Part shown: positions 12,583 through 20,635 of the stretch, piece after piece
How the letters are laid out: each line of letters opens with the position of its first letter
How positions within the stretch are numbered: the stretch's first letter is position 1
Source: Myxococcales bacterium
GTDB taxonomy: Bacteria > Myxococcota_A > Polyangia > Palsa-1104
Assembly: GCA_003170275.1 (NCBI GenBank)
Contig: PNAM01000106.1
Location: forward strand, 36,052 to 100,051
DNA: 64,000 bases
Direction of reading: 5' to 3'
Position numbers and translations under genes: made by a program
Notes under the pieces: model-generated
Database searches by the model: none
What the model saw: the letters and a program-made list of their open reading frames with translations, nothing else
What the model was told of the DNA's origin: nothing

Positions 12583-13156
12583 CGTCTGCGTCTATTGCGC
12601 GTCGAGCTGGGGCGCGTCGCCGGTGTACGCCGCCGCGGCCCGCGAGCTCGGGGCGGCGCTGGTGCGGCGCGGCCACGGGCTGGTGTACGGCGGCGGCAGC
12701 GTCGGGCTGATGGGCGCTGTAGCCGACGCGGTGCTGCACGCCGGCGGGCGCGTGATCGGCGTGATCCCACAGCCGATGGTCGATCGCGAGCTGGCGCATC
12801 GCGGGCTCACCGAGCTGCACGTGGTCGCCACCATGCACGAGCGCAAGCAGCTCATGCACGATCACGCGGGCGCGTTCATCGCGCTGCCGGGCGGGTTCGG
12901 CACCTTCGACGAGCTGTTCGAGACGCTCACCTGGGCGCAGCTCGGCCTGCACGGGAAGCCGTGCGGTCTCCTCGACGTCGACGGCTACTACCAGCCGCTG
13001 GTGGCGATGCTCGACAACGGCGTGCGCGCCCAGCTCCTGCGCCCCGAGCATCGCGCGATGCTCCTGCACGACACCTCCCCCGACGCGCTCCTCGACCGCT
13101 TCGCCACCTACCAGCCCCCCTCGGTCCCCAAGTGGATCAGCCGCGGCGAGGAGTAG
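12578..13156 (+). CDS. LOG-family Rossmann protein (TIGR00730 type)
   Basis: 192 residues of the lysine-decarboxylase-like LOG family, nucleotide 5'-monophosphate phosphoribohydrolases linked to cytokinin-type compounds. The family signature PGGFGTFDELFE lies near 104-115, and the N-terminal strand VCVYCASSWGASP matches the family's first Rossmann strand. That strand lies upstream of the first conventional start (GTG 12623). The only reasonable start is ATT 12578, with GGAG at 12567-12570 seven bases before it and overlap with the preceding TAA. The gene ends a transcription unit, overlapping the convergent M50-like gene by 20 bases, and shows the C-rich 3' codon switch. Confidence 0.85.
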   Translation: MNVCVYCASSWGASPVYAAAARELGAALVRRGHGLVYGGGSVGLMGAVADAVLHAGGRVIGVIPQPMVDRELAHRGLTELHVVATMHERKQLMHDHAGAFIALPGGFGTFDELFETLTWAQLGLHGKPCGLLDVDGYYQPLVAMLDNGVRAQLLRPEHRAMLLHDTSPDALLDRFATYQPPSVPKWISRGEE

Positions 13157-13901
13157 CGGTGGGCTGGCGCCAGGCGCGCCACACGCCGAGGGCGCACAGG
13201 CCGAGCGAGATCAGCGCGAGCAGGCAGCCCCACAACAGGTAGTGGCCGCCGAGCGCTTCGGCTACGCGCGAGATGTCCGAGGAGCGCCGCGCGCCGTCCA
13301 CCTCCGCCGAGGCGCTGAACAGGTAGTCGATGCGCGTCACCGTGTCGAGCGCGAGCAGCACGCCGATGCCCTGCGCGAGCAGGAGGCGGCGATCGGGCGT
13401 CGAGCGCCAGGCCATGTAGCCGAACCCGAGCGCAAGCAGCGGCATGGCGATCACGCCCGCCGGCGAGCGCACCCAGATCGCCACCGAGATCACCAGCGCG
13501 CCGGCGAGGAACGCGAGCAGGCCGCGCGCGCGCCGGCCGCCGTGCGCGAACGCCAGGATCGACGCGCCGGCTACCGGCGGCGCGAGCAGGCCGCCCATCG
13601 CCACCAGCGCGTCGCGCCAGCCGACCGAGACCGCGGTGTGCGCCAGGCCGGAGCCGTCGCCGAAGATCTCCAGCTTGACGAAGTGCCCGCCCAGGATCAG
13701 CGCGGTGAGCCCGTGCCCCATCTCGTGCACCCAGGTCGCCAGCAGCGTGAACGGATAGAGGATCTCGCGGCCGAACGGCACCAGCCGCTGGAACACCAGG
13801 ATCAGCACCACCGCGGTGACCAGTGCCCGGCGCGGCGTGCGGGTCGGCGGATTACTGGGCCCCTGCGCGGAGCGCAGAGTGGGTTGCGATGACGACGCCA
13901 T
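13137..13901 (-). CDS. M50B-like membrane metalloprotease
   Basis: 254 residues from ATG 13901. Several hydrophobic helices are present. The zinc-protease motif HEMGH sits in ATWVHEMGHGLTALILGG, early in the protein after one helix. The following GGHFVKLEIFGDGSGLAH stretch is typical of M50B peptidase-like proteins (site-2-protease relatives). A second zinc ligand of the NPDG type is not obvious, so proteolytic activity is inferred only from HExxH. The substrate is unknown. It is divergent from the glycosyltransferase gene across ~60 bases, and its 3' end overlaps the LOG gene. Confidence 0.7.
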   Translation of the reverse strand: MASSSQPTLRSAQGPSNPPTRTPRRALVTAVVLILVFQRLVPFGREILYPFTLLATWVHEMGHGLTALILGGHFVKLEIFGDGSGLAHTAVSVGWRDALVAMGGLLAPPVAGASILAFAHGGRRARGLLAFLAGALVISVAIWVRSPAGVIAMPLLALGFGYMAWRSTPDRRLLLAQGIGVLLALDTVTRIDYLFSASAEVDGARRSSDISRVAEALGGHYLLWGCLLALISLGLCALGVWRAWRQPTATPRRG

Positions 13902-13960
13902 ACTACAGAATACGCGCAAACCCCCGCAAAGTTGTCCTGCAATGTCGTACAAGAGATGAC

Positions 13961-14659
13961 GTGATCATCGACGCGATCCTCCCCGCGCTCGACGAGGAGC
14001 AGGCGCTTCCCGGCGTGCTGGTCGAGCTCGCGCGCACCTGCGTCAGGAACGTGGTGGTGGTCGACAACGGCTCGCGCGATCGCACGCGTGAGGTGGCGCG
14101 CGCGGGCGGTGCGATCGTGGTGGACGAGCCGCACCGCGGCTACGGCGCGGCCTGCCTGCGCGGGATCGCCGAGTGCCGGGCCTCGGCGCCGCGGCCCGAC
14201 GCGTTGGTGTTCCTCGATGCCGACGGCGCCGACGATCCGGCCGAGCTCGCCGAGCTGATCCTACCGCTCGAACGCGGCCAGGCCGATCTGGTGCTCGGCT
14301 CGCGCGTGCTCGAGCCGGGCCGCGTCGAGCCGGGCGCGCTCACGCCGCAGGCGCGCGCCGGCAACCTGGTCGCAACGCGCATGATCCGCCTGCTCTACGG
14401 CGTGCGGCACACCGACCTCGGCCCCTTTCGCGCGATCCGCTTCGAAGCGCTCGAGCGGCTGCAGATGACGGACCTCGACTGGGGCTGGACCGCCGAGATG
14501 CAGGTCAAGGCGATCCGGCGCGGCCTGCGCATCGTCGAAGTGCCGGTGAGCTGGCGGCGGCGGCGCGGCGGCAAGTCGAAGATCTCGGGCACGCTCAAGG
14601 GCGTGATCGGCGCCGGCTACAAGATCCTCACCACCATCGCCCGGCACGCGCGCGATTAA
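13961..14659 (+). CDS. Family 2 glycosyltransferase (polyprenyl-phosphate type)
   Basis: 232 residues. The GTG start at 13961, with AAGAG just upstream, places the first strand IIDAILPALDEEQALPGVL at the N terminus, as expected for GT-A enzymes. VVVVDNGSRDRT (near 28-39) is the nucleotide-sugar strand and FLDADGADDP (near 84-93) is the DXD metal site. GPFRAIRF and the C-terminal RRRRGGKSKISGT are typical of DPM1/UDP-glucose-dolichyl-phosphate-like enzymes. No membrane helices follow the catalytic domain. It could make the lipid-linked sugar donor used by GT39-like enzymes such as the one at 3037-5175, but that link is inference. Confidence 0.88.
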   Translation: MIIDAILPALDEEQALPGVLVELARTCVRNVVVVDNGSRDRTREVARAGGAIVVDEPHRGYGAACLRGIAECRASAPRPDALVFLDADGADDPAELAELILPLERGQADLVLGSRVLEPGRVEPGALTPQARAGNLVATRMIRLLYGVRHTDLGPFRAIRFEALERLQMTDLDWGWTAEMQVKAIRRGLRIVEVPVSWRRRRGGKSKISGTLKGVIGAGYKILTTIARHARD

Positions 14660-14667
14660 GGGGCCGA

Positions 14668-15534
14668 TTACGGCGACGCGGGCAGGCCGGTCAGCTTTTC
14701 GCTCACTTGCCACAGCTGCCGCGCGATCTCCGGATCCTGCGAGCGGCGCGACGACTGGCGCGGCTTGCAATCGATGAAATATTTTCCGCTCACGCCTTCC
14801 ACCTCGGGCGACGAGGCCAGGTAGATCGACGTGCGCGCGCCCTTGTCGACGCTGCGCAGAAACGGCTTGCCGAGCTTCATGAGCACGCGGAACCAGCGCG
14901 ACCCGTCGCCCTGGCCGAAGTTGGACGCCACCACTCCGGGGTGCAGGCTGTTGACGGTCACGCCCGTGCCCTCGAGCCGGCGCGCCAGCTCGTAGGTGAA
15001 GTACAGGTTGGCGAGCTTGGAGTCGCAGTAGACGCGGATGCCGGCGTAGCCCTTGTCGTGGTTCAGATCGTCGAAGTCGAGCTTGCCGCCCTTGTGGCCA
15101 GCCGACGAGACGTTGACGATGCGCGCCGGCGCCGAAGCCTGGAGCAGCTCGAGCAGGAGGTTGGTGAGCAGGAAGTAGCCGAGGTGGTTGGTGGCGAAGG
15201 TGGCCTCGATCCCGTCGACGGTGGTGCGCCGCTCCATGAGGATCGCGCCGGCGTTGTTGACCAGCACGTCGAGCCGCGCGTGGCGCGCCTTGAAGTCGGC
15301 CGCCAACTTGCGGATCGACTCCTGCGACGATAGATCGGCCAGCATCACCTCGACCTTGGCGCCGGGCGTCTTGGCGAGGATCTCCGCGACCGCGGCCTCG
15401 GCCTTCTGCGGATCGCGGCACACCAGGGTCAGCTCGAACCCACGCTCGGCCAGCGCGACCGCGGTCACCTTGCCGATGCCGGTCGAGGCGCCGGTGATCA
15501 TGCACGTCTTTCCCGAGCCGGAAGCTTCGTTCAT
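14668..15534 (-). CDS. Short-chain dehydrogenase/reductase, retinol-dehydrogenase-like
   Basis: 288 residues. The cofactor loop TGASTGIG is at 14-21, NNAG at 93-96, and the catalytic Ser144 (VSSAG), Tyr169 and Lys173 (YCDSK) are all present. This makes it a complete classical SDR, NAD(P)-dependent and cytoplasmic. HPGVVASNFGQG and the C-terminal KYFIDCKPRQSS resemble retinol-dehydrogenase/WW-oxidoreductase-type SDRs, which often act on aldehydes or lipids in bacteria. The substrate is not predictable. It is convergent with the GT2 gene (8-base gap) and divergent from the M48 protease gene (65 bases). Confidence 0.92.
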   Translation of the reverse strand: MNEASGSGKTCMITGASTGIGKVTAVALAERGFELTLVCRDPQKAEAAVAEILAKTPGAKVEVMLADLSSQESIRKLAADFKARHARLDVLVNNAGAILMERRTTVDGIEATFATNHLGYFLLTNLLLELLQASAPARIVNVSSAGHKGGKLDFDDLNHDKGYAGIRVYCDSKLANLYFTYELARRLEGTGVTVNSLHPGVVASNFGQGDGSRWFRVLMKLGKPFLRSVDKGARTSIYLASSPEVEGVSGKYFIDCKPRQSSRRSQDPEIARQLWQVSEKLTGLPASP

Positions 15535-15599
15535 CTTCCCATGATGCCAGAACCTGGCTCAACGCTGGAAATCTCCCGCCCGCTGCCGATATATTTGAT

Positions 15600-16754
15600 A
15601 TGGCAGTGCCGAAATCCACCTCGTCTCTCGACCTTCCGTCGGTCCTCTTCGAAGCCGACCAGACGATGCGCGAGGCCTTGCTCTCCGATCCCGACTTTGC
15701 CGAGGTGCAGAGGTCGTTTGTCAGCGCCGACCCGCCGCCCAAGCGGCTGCGCCGCCAGCTTCTCGAGCGCACCTCGCGGATCACACCGCGCATGGCGCCC
15801 GGCTTGTACCGGCTGATCGCCGAGTCGGCCGGCGCGCTCGGCCTCGATGCCAAGCAGATCGACGTGTTCTGCTTTCAGGATCCCGACATCAAGGCGTTCG
15901 CGCTGCCGCCAGACCGCCGGCGGCTCACGCTCGCGTTTGCCAACGGCACGCTCGAGCGGCTGACCGATGGCGAGCTGCGCTTCGTGATCGGCCACGAGCT
16001 CGGTCACGCGCTCTCCAACCACCTCGAGCTCAACGCCGAGTTCATCCGCGGCGACCAGCGGCTGGCGCCCATCCACAAGATGCGCTTCTTCGCCTGGCTG
16101 CGGTACGCCGAGCTGTCGGCGGATCGGCTGGGCATGCTCGCGTGCGGCGACTTCGACACCGCGATCCGCGCGCTGTTCAAGATGACCTCGGGGCTGTGCG
16201 ATCCGCGCTTTCTGCAGCACCTGCCGGAGGCGGCGGCGCAGTACACCGTGCTCGAGGCCGAGACGATGGAGAGCTTCGAGGAGGACTGGTTCTCGACCCA
16301 CCCCTACAGTCCGCTCAGGATGCGCGCGCTCGGCCTGTTCTCGCAGTCGCGACGCTACCACGAGCTCACCCGCAAGCCGTCCTCCAGGGCGCTGCTCTCG
16401 GAAGCCCAGCTCGAGCGACAGGTGGCCGAGGTCATCGAGCTCATGAACCCCACCTTCCTCCACCGGCGCTCGCCGCGCCTGAAGGAGGCGCAGCGCTTCA
16501 TCGAGCTCGCGTGCCAGGTGATGCGCGGCGACGAGCCGATCGACTGCCTGGACGAGCTGTCCGAGCCGCTCAAGGTCGGCCTGTCGGCGGTCCGGCGCCA
16601 GAAGATCGTCGAGGATGTGGTCTCGGTCGCGCTCTCGAAAGATCAGCCGTCGGATCAGCAGCATGACCTGCTCGAGGAGGTCGCCGGGAGGCTCCAGGTC
16701 GACCGCACCTTCGTCGACGCCGCGATCGCGCGCCTGCTGCGAGGCCTCGACTAG
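15600..16754 (+). CDS. M48-family zinc metalloprotease with TerB-like C-terminus
   Basis: 384 residues, no signal peptide or clear membrane helix. The protease core carries GHELGHALSNH (zinc ligands His132 and His136, catalytic Glu133) and a downstream ELSADRLGML with the third ligand Glu near 171, as in M48 peptidases. The last ~100 residues (VAEVIELMNPT to the end) are helical and resemble a TerB-like tail. This combination is known in predatory and myxobacterial proteomes. Lack of membrane anchoring suggests a cytoplasmic quality-control role rather than HtpX-type membrane surveillance. That is inference. Confidence 0.88.
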   Translation: MAVPKSTSSLDLPSVLFEADQTMREALLSDPDFAEVQRSFVSADPPPKRLRRQLLERTSRITPRMAPGLYRLIAESAGALGLDAKQIDVFCFQDPDIKAFALPPDRRRLTLAFANGTLERLTDGELRFVIGHELGHALSNHLELNAEFIRGDQRLAPIHKMRFFAWLRYAELSADRLGMLACGDFDTAIRALFKMTSGLCDPRFLQHLPEAAAQYTVLEAETMESFEEDWFSTHPYSPLRMRALGLFSQSRRYHELTRKPSSRALLSEAQLERQVAEVIELMNPTFLHRRSPRLKEAQRFIELACQVMRGDEPIDCLDELSEPLKVGLSAVRRQKIVEDVVSVALSKDQPSDQQHDLLEEVAGRLQVDRTFVDAAIARLLRGLD

Positions 16755-16818
16755 CCTGGTCGCCCGATGGCTACCGAGAGGCGAGGCGTGCAACGCTTGC
16801 GCGCCTCGTGTCCTGGCG

Positions 16819-16865
16819 CATTGTCACATTGCACATTGTCACATTACACGTTGCACATTGTCACA
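16819..16865 (+). promoter_or_regulatory. Three direct copies of CATTGTCACA upstream of the kaiC-like operon
   Basis: The 10-mer CATTGTCACA occurs at 16819-16828, 16834-16843 and 16856-16865. The second and third copies share the longer GCACATTGTCACA. Start-to-start distances are 15 and 22 bases. The block ends 12 bases before the GTG of the first operon gene and is clearly AT-richer than its surroundings. The array is seen directly; that it is an operator for a regulator or a multi-site promoter element is inference. Confidence 0.6.
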
Positions 16866-16876
16866 AGGGAACGGGC

Positions 16877-17317
16877 GTGTCAGTCTGGTCGCGGCCCAAT
16901 GTGAACAACCCAAGCCCAGAGCAGATGGACAGGGCCAGGCGATTGCTGGCGCACGAGGGCGCGGCTGGAAGCGTAGAGGAGTGCGCCCAGGCCGCGGGCC
17001 GGGTCTACGACAAGCTCCATGCGCACCTGGCTCCGCTGGTGGGCGCCGCCGGGGTCCAGGCGCTGCTCGCCCGCAGCGCAAAGCTGGCGCAGGGCGAGTT
17101 CGCTTGCCTGTCCGTCGCCGTCGTCGAGGACTCGACCAGGCTGCGCGACTGCTTGCGGTCGCAAGATCCCACCGTCGCCGCGGAGTCCGCCGCGGCGCTT
17201 TTTGCAACCTTCTTTGCGCTCATCACGGTCTTCATCGGAGAGCGGCTCACGACCCAGGTACTACGAACGGCGTGGCCGACGATCGAAGAGCTGGCGCGCA
17301 CGGAGAACGAGAAATGA
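16877..17317 (+). CDS. Small helical protein encoded upstream of the KaiC-like ATPase
   Basis: 146 residues from GTG 16877, with AAGGGA about 7 bases upstream. The earlier ATG at 16808 is unlikely because it translates the tandem-repeat block. The sequence is helical, with EQMDRARRLLAHEGAAGS, LVGAAGVQALLARSAKLAQ and ESAAALFATFFALITVFIGE. No catalytic motif is visible. Proteins of this kind are found beside KaiC-like ATPases in Deltaproteobacteria as far as I recall; no function is known to me. Its TGA overlaps the ATG of the KaiC-like gene (ATGA), so the products are probably made in a fixed ratio. Confidence 0.7.
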   Translation: MSVWSRPNVNNPSPEQMDRARRLLAHEGAAGSVEECAQAAGRVYDKLHAHLAPLVGAAGVQALLARSAKLAQGEFACLSVAVVEDSTRLRDCLRSQDPTVAAESAAALFATFFALITVFIGERLTTQVLRTAWPTIEELARTENEK

Positions 17318-18786
17318 GCGACCGCGTGCTGATTCGCAAGCTGCCATCCGGGGTGCCGGGCCTCGACGAGGTCTTGGGCGGCGGGGTTCCGGAGTTTTCC
17401 TTCAATCTGATCGCCGGCGGCCCTGGTAGCGGCAAGACGACCATGGCGCATCAGATCATGTTCGCGAACGCCAGCCCCGAGCGGAAGGCCGTGTACTTCA
17501 GCATCATCGGCGAGCCGCCGATCAAGATGCTCCGCTATCAGCAACAGTACGAGTTCTTCGACGCTGCCAGGGTAGGCGATGGCTCGGTTCGGTTCGTCTA
17601 CCTCGGCCAGCAGGCGCTCGATGGCGGGATGGCGAAGGTGCTGGAGGCCATCGAGCAGGAGCTCGAGAGGTCGAATCCGCAGATCGTCGTGGTGGACTCC
17701 TTTCGAGCCATGGCGCGAAGCGCGCTCGCCTCCGGGCCGGGCGGCGAGTTGGAGCTGACCAACTTCATGCAGCGCCTCGCGCTCACGCTCACCAGCTGCG
17801 AGGCCACCACCTTCCTCATCGGCGAGTATTCGGACGGCGAGCACGACAGCGCGGTGTTCACGGTGGCCGACGGGCTGCTGTGGCTCTACCAGGCCATCGA
17901 TCGCAACTCGGTCGTGCGCAAGTTGCACGTGATGAAGATGCGCGGCCAGGGGCAGATCCCCGGGTTGCACACGGCCCGCATTGCGGATACCGGCTACAGC
18001 GTGTTTCCGCGACTCCTCAAGCCGGCGGAGGTCATCACCGAGCACCCCCTCAAACATCGCCTCTCGACCGGAGTGCCGGCCCTCGACGAGTTGATGGGAG
18101 GCGGCATCCCGGGCGGGTACTCGGTGCTGATCGCCGGTCCTTCCGGCTCGGGCAAGACGGTGCTCTCCAATCAGTTCATCATCGAGGGAGTCGAGCGCGG
18201 CGAGAAGGGGATCGTCGCCATCTTCGAGAAGCGCCCCAACGACTATCTGCAGACCACGCCGCGCGGGGAGGAATTCGAGAAGCTGGTCGGCGAGAAGAAG
18301 CTCGAAGTCATCTATCTGCGCCCGCTCGATCTCTCGATCGACGAGACCCTCTTGGAGATCCAGAATGCCGTGCGTCGGCTCGGCGCGAAACGGGCGGTGA
18401 TCGATTCGCTGTCCGGCTTGGAGCTGGCGCTCGCGCCCACGTTCCGCGAGGATTTCCGTGAATCGCTGTATCGAATGATGGGAGCGCTAACCGGCCTCGG
18501 CGTCACGGTCATGGCGACGGTCGAGCTGGCGGACTCCTTCACCGATCTGCGATTCAGCCCGCAGGGCGTCGCGTTTCTCACCGACGCGATCATCATCCAG
18601 CGCTATCTCGAGATCGACGGGCAGCTCAAGCGCGCGCTGGCGGTCGTCAAGGTGCGCTCCAGCCAGCACTCCAAAGATCTGAGAGAGTACGAGATCTCGT
18701 CGGACGGCGGGATCGTCGTTGGCGGGGTGCTGCGAGGGTACGAAGGCCTGCTCACCGGGCGACCAAGCGGCGAGAGGGAAAAATGA
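17314..18786 (+). CDS. KaiC-like double RecA-fold ATPase
   Basis: 490 residues with two KaiC/RecA domains. Domain 1 has Walker A GGPGSGKTT (35-43, Lys41) and Walker B IVVVDSFRAM. Domain 2 has Walker A AGPSGSGKTV near 274-283 and Walker B AVIDSLSGLEL. The segment TDAIIIQRYLEI and KVRSSQHSKDLREY match the end of the KaiC CII domain. At the KaiC Ser431/Thr432 position this protein has Ala-Phe (GVAFLTDAI), so the clock phosphosites are absent. The tail beyond CII is short. KaiA and KaiB genes are not in the window. Overlaps with both neighbours (ATGA each side) tie it to the small protein and the histidine kinase. Confidence 0.93.
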   Translation: MSDRVLIRKLPSGVPGLDEVLGGGVPEFSFNLIAGGPGSGKTTMAHQIMFANASPERKAVYFSIIGEPPIKMLRYQQQYEFFDAARVGDGSVRFVYLGQQALDGGMAKVLEAIEQELERSNPQIVVVDSFRAMARSALASGPGGELELTNFMQRLALTLTSCEATTFLIGEYSDGEHDSAVFTVADGLLWLYQAIDRNSVVRKLHVMKMRGQGQIPGLHTARIADTGYSVFPRLLKPAEVITEHPLKHRLSTGVPALDELMGGGIPGGYSVLIAGPSGSGKTVLSNQFIIEGVERGEKGIVAIFEKRPNDYLQTTPRGEEFEKLVGEKKLEVIYLRPLDLSIDETLLEIQNAVRRLGAKRAVIDSLSGLELALAPTFREDFRESLYRMMGALTGLGVTVMATVELADSFTDLRFSPQGVAFLTDAIIIQRYLEIDGQLKRALAVVKVRSSQHSKDLREYEISSDGGIVVGGVLRGYEGLLTGRPSGEREK

Positions 18787-19994
18787 TGACCAAACAGGAG
18801 CACGACGCGAGCGTCGATCTGATCGCGAAGCAAACGATGATCGCCGATCAGCGCGAAGCGAACCAGCAGATGGTCAGCGTCGCGATTCGGGCGCAGGAGA
18901 GCGAGGAACGCTATCGCACCCTGTTCGACCTGTGTCCGGTGGCCGTCTATTCCTGCGATTCCTCGGGCGTGATCCAGAAATTCAACCGCCACGCCGCGGA
19001 GCTGTGGGGCCGCGAGCCGGTCCTGGGGGACGCCGACGAGCGGTTCTGTGGCTCGCTCAAGATGTTCCTTCCGGATGGCCGGTTCATGCCCCACGAGCAG
19101 TGTCCGATGGCCGAGGTGCTGAACGGCAAGCTCTCCGAGGTGCGCAACGCGGAGGTGCTCATCGAGCGGCCCGACGGCACGCGGGTCACCGTGGTGGTGA
19201 ACATCCGCCCGCTGAAGAACCAACGCGGAGAGATCACGTCCGCGATCAATTGCTTCCACGACATCACCGAGCGGAAGCAAGCCGAGAATCAGCTGGGCGA
19301 TTCACTGACTAAAGAACGCGAGATGGCGGAGTTTCGGGAGCTGTTCATCGGCATCCTCGGGCACGACCTGCGTAACCCGCTCTCGTCGGTCGTCACGTCC
19401 GCTGCCCTGTTGCTCCGGCGCGACCGCCTCAACGCTCAAGACGCCGAGACGGTCGCGCGCATCATCCGCTCGAGCCAACGGATGACCCAGATGATCACCC
19501 AGCTGCTCGGGCTGACGCAAGCTCGGCTGGGCGGCGGGCTGCCGATCGAGCCGCGGCCGACCGATCTGCGCGAAGTCTGCCGCAACGTCGTCGAGGAGTT
19601 CGAGACCATCATCGAGCTGGAGGTCGAGGGCGACCTGAGCGGCACCTGGGACACGGATCGCCTGGCGGAAGCGCTCTCCAACCTCGCCGGGAACGCGCTC
19701 GAGTACGCCGCCCCGGGAACGGCCGTGCGGGTCGAGGCGCACGGCGATGGAGCGGAGGTGATCGTCGAGATCAGCAACCAGGGCGAGCCCATTCCGGCGG
19801 AGGTGCTCCCGTTCATCTTCGAGCCGTTCCGCCGCGCCCAACCGCGCGAGAAGTCGGCGACCGGGCATCTCGGGCTCGGCCTCTACATCGCGCGCGAGAT
19901 CGTGCTCTCGCACGGTGGCACGCTCGAGGCGCGTTCGCTCGGCGGGACGACTACCTTTGCGATGCGTCTGCCACGCTGTCCGCCGGTAGGCTAG
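18783..19994 (+). CDS. Cytosolic PAS sensor histidine kinase
   Basis: 403 residues without membrane helices. A coiled N-terminal helix (about 5-40) leads into a PAS domain at ~42-170 (EERYRTLFDLCPVAVYSC to the PAC motif FHDITERKQ). HisKA follows with phospho-acceptor His194 in GILGHDLRNPL. The ATPase domain has N-box NLAGNALEYA and G-box GHLGLGLYIA. No receiver domain is attached and no response-regulator gene is adjacent, so it is an orphan kinase whose input or partner may be the KaiC-like protein. The start ATG 18783 overlaps the kaiC-like stop. Its last bases overlap the convergent ribbon-helix-helix gene by 4. Confidence 0.93.
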   Translation: MMTKQEHDASVDLIAKQTMIADQREANQQMVSVAIRAQESEERYRTLFDLCPVAVYSCDSSGVIQKFNRHAAELWGREPVLGDADERFCGSLKMFLPDGRFMPHEQCPMAEVLNGKLSEVRNAEVLIERPDGTRVTVVVNIRPLKNQRGEITSAINCFHDITERKQAENQLGDSLTKEREMAEFRELFIGILGHDLRNPLSSVVTSAALLLRRDRLNAQDAETVARIIRSSQRMTQMITQLLGLTQARLGGGLPIEPRPTDLREVCRNVVEEFETIIELEVEGDLSGTWDTDRLAEALSNLAGNALEYAAPGTAVRVEAHGDGAEVIVEISNQGEPIPAEVLPFIFEPFRRAQPREKSATGHLGLGLYIAREIVLSHGGTLEARSLGGTTTFAMRLPRCPPVG

Positions 19995-20203
19995 CCGATG
20001 CCGTTCTTGCGCAGCATGTCGAGGATGTAGTCGCGAATCGAGCTGCCTTCTTCGGCGGCGCGCGCCTTGAGCTGACGATGCGTCAGGATCGGCAGGTTGA
20101 CGGCCAGTCGCGCCTGCGGATCGAGGTGCTCGTCGACGCGGATCGGCGTCGCCTTCAGCGCTCGTGCCCCCTTGCTTCCGCTCCGCTTCGATCTCGCCAT
20201 CAT
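19991..20203 (-). CDS. Ribbon-helix-helix (CopG/antitoxin-like) protein
   Basis: 70 residues: a basic Ser/Lys/Arg-rich N terminus, then the strand LAVNLPILTHRQLKARAAEE and two helices ending SSIRDYILDMLRKNG, the usual RHH DNA-binding fold of antitoxins and partition regulators. ATG 20203 has GGGAGCG upstream. No toxin-sized gene follows (the next gene is the convergent histidine kinase), so it is either an orphan antitoxin or a stand-alone repressor. It is divergent from the HTH protein at 20395 across 191 AT-richer bases. Confidence 0.75.
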   Translation of the reverse strand: MMARSKRSGSKGARALKATPIRVDEHLDPQARLAVNLPILTHRQLKARAAEEGSSIRDYILDMLRKNGIG

Positions 20204-20363
20204 GCGCTCCCGAAACTCTCCGACGCCGGCGCGGCTTTCACGACAATTGCGAACGTAGGGACTGCGCGATATTGGACAAGAGACAGTCGAACCCGACCAT
20301 TTCTATTGTGTTAAAAATCTATCGGATGTACAAAAGTTCAAATGCACCATCGCTTTCTATGCT

Positions 20364-20382
20364 CCCACATCCTGGATGTGGG
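20364..20382. promoter_or_regulatory. Perfect 9-bp palindrome over the ribosome-binding region of the HTH gene
   Basis: CCCACATCC and GGATGTGGG are exact inverted copies separated by a single T. The right arm runs into GGGGGAAGAA, the ribosome-binding stretch of the gene starting at 20395. It could be an operator for autorepression, or in RNA a hairpin hiding the Shine-Dalgarno bases. The palindrome is observed; both roles are inference. Confidence 0.6.
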
Positions 20383-20394
20383 GGGAAGAAAAAT

Positions 20395-20601
20395 ATGACC
20401 CGCCGAGATCCCGATGAGCTCATGACGCCGTCCGATGCGGCGCGGATCCTCGGCCTCTCGTCGGACTCGGTGCGCTCGCTCAGCGACAGCGGTCGCCTGG
20501 CGACGCTGCGGACCGTGAGCGGTCGCCGCTTGTTCCGGCGCGCCGACGTGGAGAAGCTGGCGGCCGATCGCGCCGACACCAAGCGCCCGCGTAAGAAGTA
20601 G
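20395..20601 (+). CDS. Excisionase/MerR-type helix-turn-helix protein
   Basis: 68 residues. LMTPSDAARILGLSSDSVR followed by LSDSGRLATLRTVSGRRLF and RRADVEKLAA is the standard winged HTH of excisionase-like/MerR-type small DNA-binding proteins. A Lys/Arg-rich tail (KRPRKK) ends it. ATG 20395 is preceded by GGGGGAAGAA inside a palindrome. No integrase or recombinase gene is adjacent, so it is probably a transcription factor rather than a phage excisionase. It lacks an effector domain. Confidence 0.85.
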   Translation: MTRRDPDELMTPSDAARILGLSSDSVRSLSDSGRLATLRTVSGRRLFRRADVEKLAADRADTKRPRKK

Positions 20602-20635
20602 CCAAACCACCGCGCTCGGCGCGGGCTCTCGCGAC

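Noticed and set aside
16819-16865. Tandem motif block considered as a CRISPR fragment
   Set aside because: Units are 10-13 bp with almost no spacer and no cas genes are near; it is not a CRISPR array.
16615-17313. N-terminal extension of the KaiC-like ORF
   Set aside because: The upstream part reads across the M48 gene end, the tandem motifs and the small protein in another frame. The ATG at 17314 with ATGA overlap is the true start.
19991-20601. RHH plus HTH gene pair as a toxin-antitoxin locus
   Set aside because: Both products look like DNA-binding proteins; no toxin fold (PIN, RelE, HipA type) is encoded beside them.
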